Assembly (NCBI GenBank): GCA_021604265.1
Contig: BQIY01000062.1
Coordinates: forward strand, 1 to 8,972
Origin: Nitrospirales bacterium
GTDB lineage: Bacteria; Nitrospirota; Nitrospiria; Nitrospirales; UBA8639
Direction of reading: 5' to 3'
DNA: 8,972 nucleotides
Shown here: positions 1 through 5,735 of the stretch, piece by piece
Numbering within the stretch: the first letter of the stretch is position 1
Layout: every line of letters starts with the position of its first letter
Position numbers and translations under genes: made by a program
Notes under the pieces: model-generated
What the model was told of the DNA's origin: nothing
Database searches by the model: none
Seen by the model: only the letters and a program-made list of their open reading frames with translations

Positions 1-2
1 TA

Positions 3-698
3 ATTAATTCGATCTCGATATCAATTGATGTGCTCAACGATTCCATCAACGACGTGTTGAGCCGAATCAACGGTTCAGCAGCCAATGTAACGGCTAGCTT
101 CAATGAGTCAAGACAGCGCATCTCGATTACGGCCAATGACCCGGAAGACCAACTTATATTAAACAGTAACGGCACAGCATTTTTTGCGGCACTCGCAATA
201 ACCGATGGAACATATGATCCAGTACAAACTACGGGAGGAGCCAATAAAACTCAAAAAGGGGTTTCTCCAAAACAAACGGCTGAATTTATAACCTTGCTAC
301 GGGAAGTGGGAGACGCCTTCAATCCGTTATTCGACAACGGGCAATTTGCTGGCGATCCCGGACCATTCTTAGGCGCACTCCGTGCAGATCTTCAGTCAAC
401 CGTTGCAACGGTGTTTGGGACAGAGGGACCACGGTTTAGAAGTCCATTTGGAATTGAATTAGACTTTCGTCCTACATCAAACAAAGTCTTTGACTTTCGA
501 TTATCAGGATCGAACTACAACGCCTTAACCGCCACACTTCGTGAAGACCCCACTCGCATCAATCAACTATTTTTTGGTTCACCCTTTGTCCATGACGATG
601 GCCTCCTTGAATCGATCACAGCCGTACTCGAAAACGTTGACACCAGCCTACGTGATAAACTGGGCGAAACGGGAAGCCTTGTCGACATCTTTGCCTAG
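3..698 (+). CDS. FliD-like flagellar hook-associated (filament cap) protein, C-terminal part
   Basis: This reading frame is open to the window edge, so the gene is 5'-truncated; a GTG at position 30 is probably not the true start. The visible 231 residues begin with a flagellin-hook IN-type segment (SINDVLSRING, then VTASF and a hydrophobic strand pattern ending in GTYDP). They continue with a layout like the FliD C-terminal domain: a helix ending in AFNPLFD, a GDPGPFLGALRADL segment, FGIELDF, and a stretch resembling the family's 'aL..dp..v..lF.g...Gl' pattern (LREDPTRINQLFFGSPFVHDDGLL). FliD proteins cap the growing flagellar filament outside the cell and are exported by the flagellar type III system. 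Another IN-motif hook-associated protein is possible. No flagellar neighbour is visible because the gene sits at the edge. A weak 5-bp hairpin follows the stop, with no T-tract. Confidence 0.6.
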   Translation: MNSISISIDVLNDSINDVLSRINGSAANVTASFNESRQRISITANDPEDQLILNSNGTAFFAALAITDGTYDPVQTTGGANKTQKGVSPKQTAEFITLLREVGDAFNPLFDNGQFAGDPGPFLGALRADLQSTVATVFGTEGPRFRSPFGIELDFRPTSNKVFDFRLSGSNYNALTATLREDPTRINQLFFGSPFVHDDGLLESITAVLENVDTSLRDKLGETGSLVDIFA

Positions 699-882
699 AA
701 TCCTTCTTGTCTCACACCTCTGATCCAGAGACTGACCGCCTAACCATTTCAGACTAAATACCGTAAGACCTTCAAGTGCACCACACAAAAAAGGACAAAT
801 TAGCTCCAGACCACTACGCGCTGACCTTTTCACCGACTCATAATGACCTTGTAACATTTTCAGAGTATGGAAGACTGTCCCT

Positions 883-899
883 CTAGAAAAGAATTCTAG
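883..899. repeat. Short inverted repeat upstream of the DUF547 gene
   Basis: CTAGAA (883-888) and TTCTAG (894-899) are perfectly complementary around a 5-base loop. The stem can grow to 9 bp (880-902) if one G-T wobble is allowed. No T-run follows on either strand, so it is not a convincing terminator. It lies about 40 bases upstream of the DUF547 start, next to a (GA)6 tract at 917-928, and could be a leader hairpin or an operator. It could also be chance. Confidence 0.25.
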
Positions 900-942
900 G
901 GGCACATTACAGGAACGAGAGAGAGAGATTTAACAAGCATCA

Positions 943-1845
943 ATGCACGATGACCTCAGTCATCGCCCAACATATCGAGGCGAACTCTTGCGAACACCGA
1001 CAATCATGAACGCCCTGCATGTCTTGCTTATCACCCCGGTCTTGCTTGCAGGATGTACGGCTATTCCGCAGACCTTTACCCCTGAACAGCCAATAGCTGC
1101 CAGAACCTTTTCACATCGATTCTTTGATACGGTACTTCAAGCCCACGTTCAGGACGGCGTCGTTCAGTATCCAGCCATTGCGCAAAACACCATATTCACC
1201 GAGTATCTTCACCAACTCGATCACATTGCCCCAACTCAACTCCCCACTCCAAACGACCGGCTGGCATTTTGGATTAACGCATACAACGCCTTTGCCATCA
1301 AGGGTATCCTTGATGGATATTCCCCTAAGACCTTCACTGGCCGATACCAGTATTTTGTGAATCAGCGATACGCGGTTGGCGGTGAAACCATCAATCTCTA
1401 TGATTTAGAACGAGGACTCCTCATTCCCAATTTTCGAGAACCCCGCATTCACTTTGCCATCGTGTGCGCATCTCACTCATGCCCGAAGTTGCAATCCTGG
1501 GCATTTACCGGGGGGCAAATCGACGAACAACTGACTGAGAGCGCCAAACAGTTCATTAACGATCCAACACGAAACCATTTCGACCATCAAAAAAACATTG
1601 CCTATCTTTCAAAGATTTTCGATTGGTTTATGGATGATTTTGTCAATCATTCAGGCTCACTCACAAGATACGTGGCTCAATACGTGAATGACCCGAATGT
1701 GGCAGAAGCCTTAACCAATGGACAATATACCGTCCAATTTCTTGAGTATGACTGGAGTCTTAACGGAATTGCTCCAGAAAGCACAAACCTCGTATCACAG
1801 CACGGAGAGACAAGGCCAAGCCAACCGACAAGTCTCAATAAATGA
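943..1845 (+). CDS. DUF547 domain-containing lipoprotein
   Basis: The product is 300 residues from the first ATG, or 279 residues from an in-frame ATG at 1006. The later start places a hydrophobic segment and the lipobox LLAGC (Cys38 in the long form) directly at the N terminus, as in a lipoprotein signal peptide. The earlier start gives an n-region with Arg residues. Neither has a good ribosome site: a GA-rich tract ends 14 bases before 943. DUF547 hallmarks are clear: LAFWINAYNAF at about 107-117, HFAIVCASHSCPKL at 170-183 with conserved His and Cys, FDWFMDDF, and YDWSLN near the end. The biochemical role of the family is unknown; the conserved Cys and His would suit a thiol enzyme, which is speculation. 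The protein is predicted to be membrane-anchored on the outer side of the inner membrane or in the outer membrane. A terminator-like hairpin follows, so it is probably transcribed separately from the bufferin operon. Confidence 0.85.
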   Translation: MHDDLSHRPTYRGELLRTPTIMNALHVLLITPVLLAGCTAIPQTFTPEQPIAARTFSHRFFDTVLQAHVQDGVVQYPAIAQNTIFTEYLHQLDHIAPTQLPTPNDRLAFWINAYNAFAIKGILDGYSPKTFTGRYQYFVNQRYAVGGETINLYDLERGLLIPNFREPRIHFAIVCASHSCPKLQSWAFTGGQIDEQLTESAKQFINDPTRNHFDHQKNIAYLSKIFDWFMDDFVNHSGSLTRYVAQYVNDPNVAEALTNGQYTVQFLEYDWSLNGIAPESTNLVSQHGETRPSQPTSLNK

Positions 1846-1879
1846 CTGTGTGAGTATATTTTTCTTGTAACGCGATACG

Positions 1880-1936
1880 GCTTGCCCGGACTATGCTCGA
1901 AGAATAGGCATAATCCTGGCCGCAAGCATCGATTTT
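1880..1936 (+). terminator. Imperfect terminator-like hairpin after the DUF547 gene
   Basis: Three nested complementary segments form one long interrupted stem: GCTTGC (1880-1885) with GCAAGC (1922-1927), CCGG (1886-1889) with CTGG (1916-1919, one wobble), and TATGC (1892-1896) with GCATA (1908-1912). A TTTT run lies five bases downstream. The bulges and the short, displaced T-run make termination efficiency doubtful. It would fit ending the DUF547 transcript before the bufferin promoter. Confidence 0.35.
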
Positions 1937-1950
1937 GCCGTAGACAGAGG

Positions 1951-1978
1951 GGAACCCAGATACAATCTATTTGTCCCC
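1951..1978 (+). promoter_or_regulatory. Candidate ECF-sigma-type promoter of the bufferin operon
   Basis: GGAACC (1951-1956) is followed after exactly 16 bases by GTCCCC (1973-1978). GGAAC-type -35 elements with a GTC-like -10 about 16-17 bases away are typical of extracytoplasmic-function sigma factors, which are known to control some bufferin operons such as the SigF regulon of Caulobacter. Transcription would start near 1985, giving a leader of roughly 35-40 bases containing the strong ribosome site. A TACAAT box at 1961-1966 resembles a sigma-70 -10, but the possible -35 boxes (TAGACA, TTGCCG) are 14 and 20 bases away, a poor fit. No sigma or anti-sigma gene lies in the window. Confidence 0.35.
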
Positions 1979-2004
1979 GCCTTATACGTTCATTTCACTC
2001 TCAC

Positions 2005-2011
2005 AAGGAGG
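2005..2011 (+). promoter_or_regulatory. Strong Shine-Dalgarno sequence of the bufferin precursor gene
   Basis: AAGGAGG ends 10 bases before the ATG at 2022. It is the best ribosome binding site in the window and decides the start of the precursor gene over upstream in-frame alternatives such as the TTG at 1971. Its strength fits a peptide made in excess over its modifying enzymes, whose own starts have weak sites. Confidence 0.75.
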
Positions 2012-2021
2012 ATTTCTTGTT

Positions 2022-2288
2022 ATGTCAAGCAAAACAATACTTATGGGTGCAGCACTGTCAGGGCTGTTGATTGCATCAGGTTGCGCAACATCACATGACA
2101 GCATGTCCGGGGCACAAATGGCCAAAGGCCAATGTCACGGCGTCAATGACTGTAAAGGTCATGGCGAATGTAAAGGCGTCGGCCATTCTTGCGAAGGCAA
2201 GAATGATTGTAAAGGCAAGGGATGGGTCAGCATGTCCCAAGCCGATTGCGATGCGAAAGACGGGCAATACGTCGCAAAAAGTCACTAG
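2022..2288 (+). CDS. bufA: BufA2-like Cys-rich precursor peptide (bufferin-type metallophore, RiPP precursor)
   Basis: This 88-residue peptide has an N-terminal signal (MSSK n-region, then a hydrophobic stretch at about 5-20) ending in ASGC, with Cys21 in a lipobox-like context. The mature part is Gly/Lys/Cys-rich, with Cys at 38, 44, 50, 57, 63 and 76. The first five each sit in a C-[HKE]-G unit. The NDCKGKGW segment followed by a late DC resembles BufA2-family bufferins. In that family, an MNIO enzyme converts core cysteines into thiooxazole-type groups that bind copper outside the cytoplasm. MNIO (bufB) and DUF2063 (bufC) genes follow immediately, which supports the assignment. A strong ribosome site precedes it and a 15-bp hairpin follows it. 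The lipobox is odd for a family described as soluble and periplasmic. Family membership is judged by eye; the metal and the modifications are inferred. Confidence 0.85.
   Translation: MSSKTILMGAALSGLLIASGCATSHDSMSGAQMAKGQCHGVNDCKGHGECKGVGHSCEGKNDCKGKGWVSMSQADCDAKDGQYVAKSH
2133..2216 (+). repeat. Degenerate tandem C-x-G repeats in the bufferin core
   Basis: Five consecutive units carry Cys-x-Gly at residues 38, 44, 50, 57 and 63 (x is His, Lys, Lys, Glu, Lys), with periods of 6, 6, 7 and 6 residues. At DNA level TGTAAAGG recurs at 2151-2158, 2169-2176 and 2208-2215, suggesting growth by short duplications. These cysteines are the likely sites of MNIO modification or metal binding. Confidence 0.7.
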
Positions 2289-2301
2289 GCCTGAATCTGC
2301 A

Positions 2302-2337
2302 GCCCTTCCTTTTTCCTGGAATGGAGGGAGGAAGGGC
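2302..2337 (+). promoter_or_regulatory. Strong intercistronic hairpin between bufA and bufB
   Basis: The left arm (2302-2316) pairs along its full 15 bases with the right arm (2323-2337), including three consecutive T-G wobbles in the middle, around a six-base loop TGGAAT. It starts 13 bases after the precursor stop codon and ends 36 bases before the bufB ATG. No T-run follows on either strand, so it is not a canonical intrinsic terminator. The position suits an RNA-stabilising or attenuating hairpin that keeps the short precursor transcript abundant relative to the downstream enzyme genes. Confidence 0.6.
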
Positions 2338-2373
2338 ACAGAAAGAAAGGTTCGTCATTCTGCGAGTGTCGTT

Positions 2374-3258
2374 ATGATTGAAACTGCCATTAAAACCGTT
2401 TCGACTTCACAACCAAAGATTGGCGTGGGACTTCGTCCTACTCATTATCCGCACCTGGAAACTTGTCCACAGACCTCGGTGACCTGGTTTGAAGCCATCA
2501 GCGAAAATTATATGGATACCAAAGGACGACCACTCGAAATGCTGGAATTGATTCGTGAGGACTACCCAGTTGCGCTCCATGGCGTTTCATTATCCATCGC
2601 ATCAACCGAAGGACTCCGACCGGAATACTTACAACAACTCAAACAGCTCAAGGATCGTATTGAGCCATGGATTGTGTCTGATCATCTTTGCTGGACCGGC
2701 CTTCGAGACGCCAACCTCCATGACCTGCTGCCTATCCCCTATACAGACGAAGCTCTCGCCTTTCTGCTTCAGCAAGTCGATCAAGTCCAAAATGCTCTTG
2801 GCGGTCATATACTGCTGGAAAACGTCTCAACCTATCTCCAGCCTCCAGGTTCAACGCATACAGAGTGGGAGTTTCTGACCGCACTCGCTAAACAAGCAGG
2901 ATGTCGGCTCCTCTTAGACATCAACAATCTGTACGTCAATGCCATTAATCACCGGTTTGACCCCATCGTCTTTCTTGACGCCATCCCCGCGGACCTGATC
3001 GGACAGATTCACTTAGCCGGCTATACCGACATGGGTACTTATCTCTTTGATACCCACTCGAAACCCGTCTACCCGGAAGTGTGGGAATTATTTTCAAAAC
3101 TGATTGCTCGTATTCCGGAGATACCCGTTCTCATTGAATGGGATGATAACATTCCAGAATTTTCCGTCCTGGAAGCCGAAGCGCGCAAAGCCACACGAAT
3201 TTGGAACTACCATCATGGCAGCACTCACACTGAGCCAATATCAGCATCTATTTTCTAG
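2374..3258 (+). CDS. bufB: MNIO (DUF692) family bufferin-modifying enzyme BufB
   Basis: The protein is 294 residues from the ATG at 2374, the usual MNIO length. The frame extends upstream through bufA in another phase, but only the part from here matches the family. MNIOs are TIM-barrel multinuclear non-heme iron oxidases that oxidise cysteines of RiPP precursors with O2. Family motifs appear in order: FEAISENYM (39-47), HGVSLSI (69-75), SDHLCW (102-107), HDLLPIPYT (116-124), LENVS (148-152), EWEFL (164-168), LLLDINNLYVNAINHRFDP (179-197), HLAGY (213-217), DTHSKPV (226-232) and LIEWD (253-257). Conserved His, Asp and Glu residues in these motifs supply the metal ligands. The usual HLAGH motif reads HLAGY here. 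The ribosome site is weak (GCGAG), in contrast to bufA. The end overlaps bufC by 44 bases, indicating translational coupling. Confidence 0.93.
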   Translation: MIETAIKTVSTSQPKIGVGLRPTHYPHLETCPQTSVTWFEAISENYMDTKGRPLEMLELIREDYPVALHGVSLSIASTEGLRPEYLQQLKQLKDRIEPWIVSDHLCWTGLRDANLHDLLPIPYTDEALAFLLQQVDQVQNALGGHILLENVSTYLQPPGSTHTEWEFLTALAKQAGCRLLLDINNLYVNAINHRFDPIVFLDAIPADLIGQIHLAGYTDMGTYLFDTHSKPVYPEVWELFSKLIARIPEIPVLIEWDDNIPEFSVLEAEARKATRIWNYHHGSTHTEPISASIF

Positions 3259-4030
3259 TGCAGCATGTAGACGAGATCACGAAGCCCCGGACAAACGTCT
3301 TCGCGACTCCATCACTCCCGGAAAGGACCTGACCGCACTTGAAGCGCTAGAAGTCTATCGACGCGGGCATAGGGTTAGACTGACCGAGGCCTTAGGTGAT
3401 ACCTACGAAGGCGTCTGGTGGGTTGCCGGCGATGAAGAGTTTTTTCGGATGGCCAAAGCTTTCATCCAGAGTCATCCATCTCGAACCTATAATCTTTCTT
3501 CATACGGAGAGGAGTTTGCTAACTTTCTAGAAACAACACGTCCCTTTCCAGACCTCCCATTTCTCCCCGACCTTGCCAGATTCGAATGGACATTCAAAAA
3601 TATTTTCCATATGCCGCAACATGAACCGGTATCCCAAGAAACGATCCAAGCGATGACCCAACAGGGGAATATACAGTTTCAATTCGGCCCGTCCGTTCAT
3701 CTCTTTTCTTCGCCATACACCATCTATGATATCTGGAAGCTCCGAGGGACTTGCCATAATCAGCAGCCGCCGACCGACTGGAACCATGGGCAACATCTGT
3801 TGCTCTACAAAAAACATCGTCAGGTTTTTGTAAATACGCTACAAGAAGTCGAACATGGAATTCTTGAACAACTGTTGAAGGGACGCTTGCTAGAAGAGTC
3901 GCTCAATGAAACCATGATCCAATATCCGGACATTCGTCAGACAGAAATTTCTCAATTGTTTCAAGTCATGGTCCACACAGGCATTATTCAACATATCTTG
4001 AGCCCTTCCTCACAAAAAGGCGCTTCTTGA
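3215..4030 (+). CDS. bufC: DUF2063 family protein, MNIO partner BufC
   Basis: The protein is 271 residues from the ATG at 3215, which lies inside the end of bufB; an earlier in-frame start would only add residues translated from bufB sequence. The N-terminal DUF2063 domain is recognisable by YRRGHRVRLTEAL (48-60), VAGDEEFF (70-77), a YNLSSYG segment (92-98) and LPDLARFEW (117-125). In related systems the DUF2063 protein binds the leader or core of the precursor peptide and delivers it to the MNIO enzyme; it is cytoplasmic and has no signal peptide. The C-terminal half (about 155-265), with a winged-helix-like helical part, is less conserved. The gene overlaps bufB by 44 bases and its stop overlaps a TTG start of the radical SAM gene, so the three are likely translated from one mRNA. 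Confidence 0.9.
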   Translation: MAALTLSQYQHLFSSAACRRDHEAPDKRLRDSITPGKDLTALEALEVYRRGHRVRLTEALGDTYEGVWWVAGDEEFFRMAKAFIQSHPSRTYNLSSYGEEFANFLETTRPFPDLPFLPDLARFEWTFKNIFHMPQHEPVSQETIQAMTQQGNIQFQFGPSVHLFSSPYTIYDIWKLRGTCHNQQPPTDWNHGQHLLLYKKHRQVFVNTLQEVEHGILEQLLKGRLLEESLNETMIQYPDIRQTEISQLFQVMVHTGIIQHILSPSSQKGAS

Positions 4031-5067
4031 ATACTGAGCACACCATGCGTTCATCCCTGCATAACATCACCGCCCCAGCCCTCAATCTCTTGCGCCGCCG
4101 TCCCCTCTTGGCCATTTTTGAAGTCACCCTCCGTTGTAACTCTGCCTGTGGATACTGTGACCTCCCGTTAAATGAAGGGCGATATGAAATGAGCCGACAG
4201 GAAATCTATCAGGTCTTTAAGCATCTGTATCAACAAGGACTACGCTATGTCTTAGTCCAAGGCGGAGAACCGCTCCTGAGAAAAGACCTGCCAGAGATCT
4301 TGCATGATCTGGCTGAAATGGGATTTGGGCTGAGTGTGATTACAAACGGGACGAAGCTGACACCAACGCTGATTAATCGTTTGACGTCTATTCCTCTGAA
4401 TATTTCCGTCAGCCTTGACACGCTTGACCGTAAACTTTACAAACACATTCGCGGGGCTAATCAATTACGGCTTGCGCTCAACGGCATTGACGCGTTGACT
4501 GACTACCCGCATCCTAAATACTTGACCTGTATTGTGAGTGAAGCGAATCGCACGCATGTCGTCGACGTCGTGCAGTTTGCTCGAGATCGTGGCTTCATCC
4601 CGGTCGTTGGAGCCTACCATTGGGATATTGAGCGGTACGGAAAAGTCGACTTGACTCTCCAGTACCAAAAATCCACAGCCGTCTCGGTCTTTCAATCTGT
4701 CTTAGATTCCGGACTCGTCCCTCGCGGGTATTTTCGTCAGTACCTGCGCGATAACATCACATGGCTAAGCGGCGGCTCGCTAAATCGATGCGATGCCGGC
4801 CGCTATAGTATCGCCATCGACGCCTCAGGCAACGTCGCCCCCTGCTTAGCGCTCCAACATCACGGCAACCTCTTGACATCATCGCTCGATGACATTCTGT
4901 CGCATTTTGATCAACAAGCCATTCAGCAATGCTCTGATCAGTCTTCATGCAACATGCTCTGCAGCCGTGTCATTGGCTCAACCCTACGTCACCCCATCAA
5001 TGCCCTCCTAACTCCAACTAAACTTGAACCATGTCAACGGAATCACACCGATGCTACTGCAGACTAA
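4027..5067 (+). CDS. Radical SAM/SPASM domain protein
   Basis: The product is 346 residues from a TTG that overlaps the bufC stop, preceded by AAAAAGG six bases upstream. The ATG at 4045 is the alternative start and would give 340 residues. The core motif C37-x3-C41-x2-C44 (LRCNSACGYCD) binds the SAM-cleaving [4Fe-4S] cluster, and QGGEPLLR (78-85) and VITNGT (104-109) are typical barrel motifs. The C-terminal third carries a SPASM-like set: C255-x12-G-x4-C273, then C302-x5-C308-x3-C312, then C336. The first Cys of the canonical CX2CX5CX3C block is replaced by Ile299. SPASM proteins commonly modify ribosomally made peptides (as PqqE and sactipeptide maturases do) or mature other enzymes. No signal peptide is seen. 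The position directly behind bufABC suggests action on the precursor or on a cofactor, but the substrate is unknown. No RRE-like leader-binding domain is obvious. Confidence 0.9.
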   Translation: MNTEHTMRSSLHNITAPALNLLRRRPLLAIFEVTLRCNSACGYCDLPLNEGRYEMSRQEIYQVFKHLYQQGLRYVLVQGGEPLLRKDLPEILHDLAEMGFGLSVITNGTKLTPTLINRLTSIPLNISVSLDTLDRKLYKHIRGANQLRLALNGIDALTDYPHPKYLTCIVSEANRTHVVDVVQFARDRGFIPVVGAYHWDIERYGKVDLTLQYQKSTAVSVFQSVLDSGLVPRGYFRQYLRDNITWLSGGSLNRCDAGRYSIAIDASGNVAPCLALQHHGNLLTSSLDDILSHFDQQAIQQCSDQSSCNMLCSRVIGSTLRHPINALLTPTKLEPCQRNHTDATAD

Positions 5068-5707
5068 CGAACAACTCCCTCTTGCAAGACTGCTCCAATT
5101 CATTGAGCAAGGTGAACGCCTCGCACAAACATGCGCCAAGGCACAAGCTGCATTGGCCCCAGACCTCGGGACCAATCGTTTCTTTCAAGAGCAGGCTCGA
5201 CAAGAAGGGCTGCACGCCTATACCTTTCAGAAAGCCATCTCCTGGATCGCGCCAAGACATCTTGGCGCTTCGCCCTTTACTGACCCCTTTGTGCATTATC
5301 AGCGCCTCCTCGAATCGGCAGTGCGCCATGGCGACTTGTATGAAACCATTTTGGCCGAACAAGTCATTCTTGAAGGCCTTGGAACGGTCACACTTAAAAA
5401 ACTCGAAATTGGCCTCCTTAAACGACAAGCGCCATTTCAACGGCTGCGGCGTGTATTTCTCCAACAAGAAGAAGCCCACTATGGGTTTGGGAATCGCGCG
5501 CTTGAACGGGCCATCGAAAGACATGACGTGACCGAACATGACCTGTATGAACGAGCACCGATGTATCTGCAGTTAGCCGAGTCGATGATTACGATTGGAC
5601 AAGAATTACTGGTCGAGATCTCAGAAGATCCTGATTGGTACGTGTCAGAGTTTCATAAGACATTACCCAATTGGCTCTACCGTTCACGAATTGACGCGGT
5701 CGCATAA
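5051..5707 (+). CDS. Ferritin-like putative diiron protein
   Basis: The protein is 218 residues, almost entirely helical in character, from the ATG at 5051, which lies inside the radical SAM gene (17-base overlap). A TTG at 5024 would add nine residues. The spacing of acidic and His residues fits a four-helix diiron site: Glu19/Glu22 in the first helix, E52-x2-H55 (QEGLH), Glu103 and Glu108 (LAEQVILEGLG), and E140-x2-H143 (EEAHYGFG). The paired ExxH motifs are the main evidence for a ferritin-like or rubrerythrin-like oxygenase or oxidase. A heme-oxygenase-like diiron fold is an alternative. Such enzymes use O2 or peroxide to oxidise small molecules, peptides or themselves. The gene sits in a tight series with a radical SAM and an MNIO gene, so a role in tailoring is plausible but inferred. 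Exact family not recognised. Confidence 0.7.
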   Translation: MLLQTNEQLPLARLLQFIEQGERLAQTCAKAQAALAPDLGTNRFFQEQARQEGLHAYTFQKAISWIAPRHLGASPFTDPFVHYQRLLESAVRHGDLYETILAEQVILEGLGTVTLKKLEIGLLKRQAPFQRLRRVFLQQEEAHYGFGNRALERAIERHDVTEHDLYERAPMYLQLAESMITIGQELLVEISEDPDWYVSEFHKTLPNWLYRSRIDAVA

Positions 5708-5735
5708 CGCAGAACGAGGAAGAAACGAGAAACGT

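Noticed and set aside
718..730. CTCTG-ATC-CAGAG hairpin after the FliD-like gene as a terminator
   Set aside because: The stem is only five base pairs with a three-base loop and no T-tract.
1961..1966. TACAAT as a sigma-70 -10 box for bufA
   Set aside because: The box itself is good, but the candidate -35 elements are 14 or 20 bases away; the ECF-type pair has better spacing.
2071..2373. In-frame N-terminal extension of BufB through bufA
   Set aside because: The extension is bufA read in another phase, has no MNIO similarity and would give a protein about 100 residues too long. The ATG at 2374 matches the family start.
5054..5539. Long minus-strand ORF (161 codons) opposite the diiron gene
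   Set aside because: The plus-strand frame has coherent helices and ExxH motifs and fits the operon. The opposite frame is a mirror of its codon pattern.
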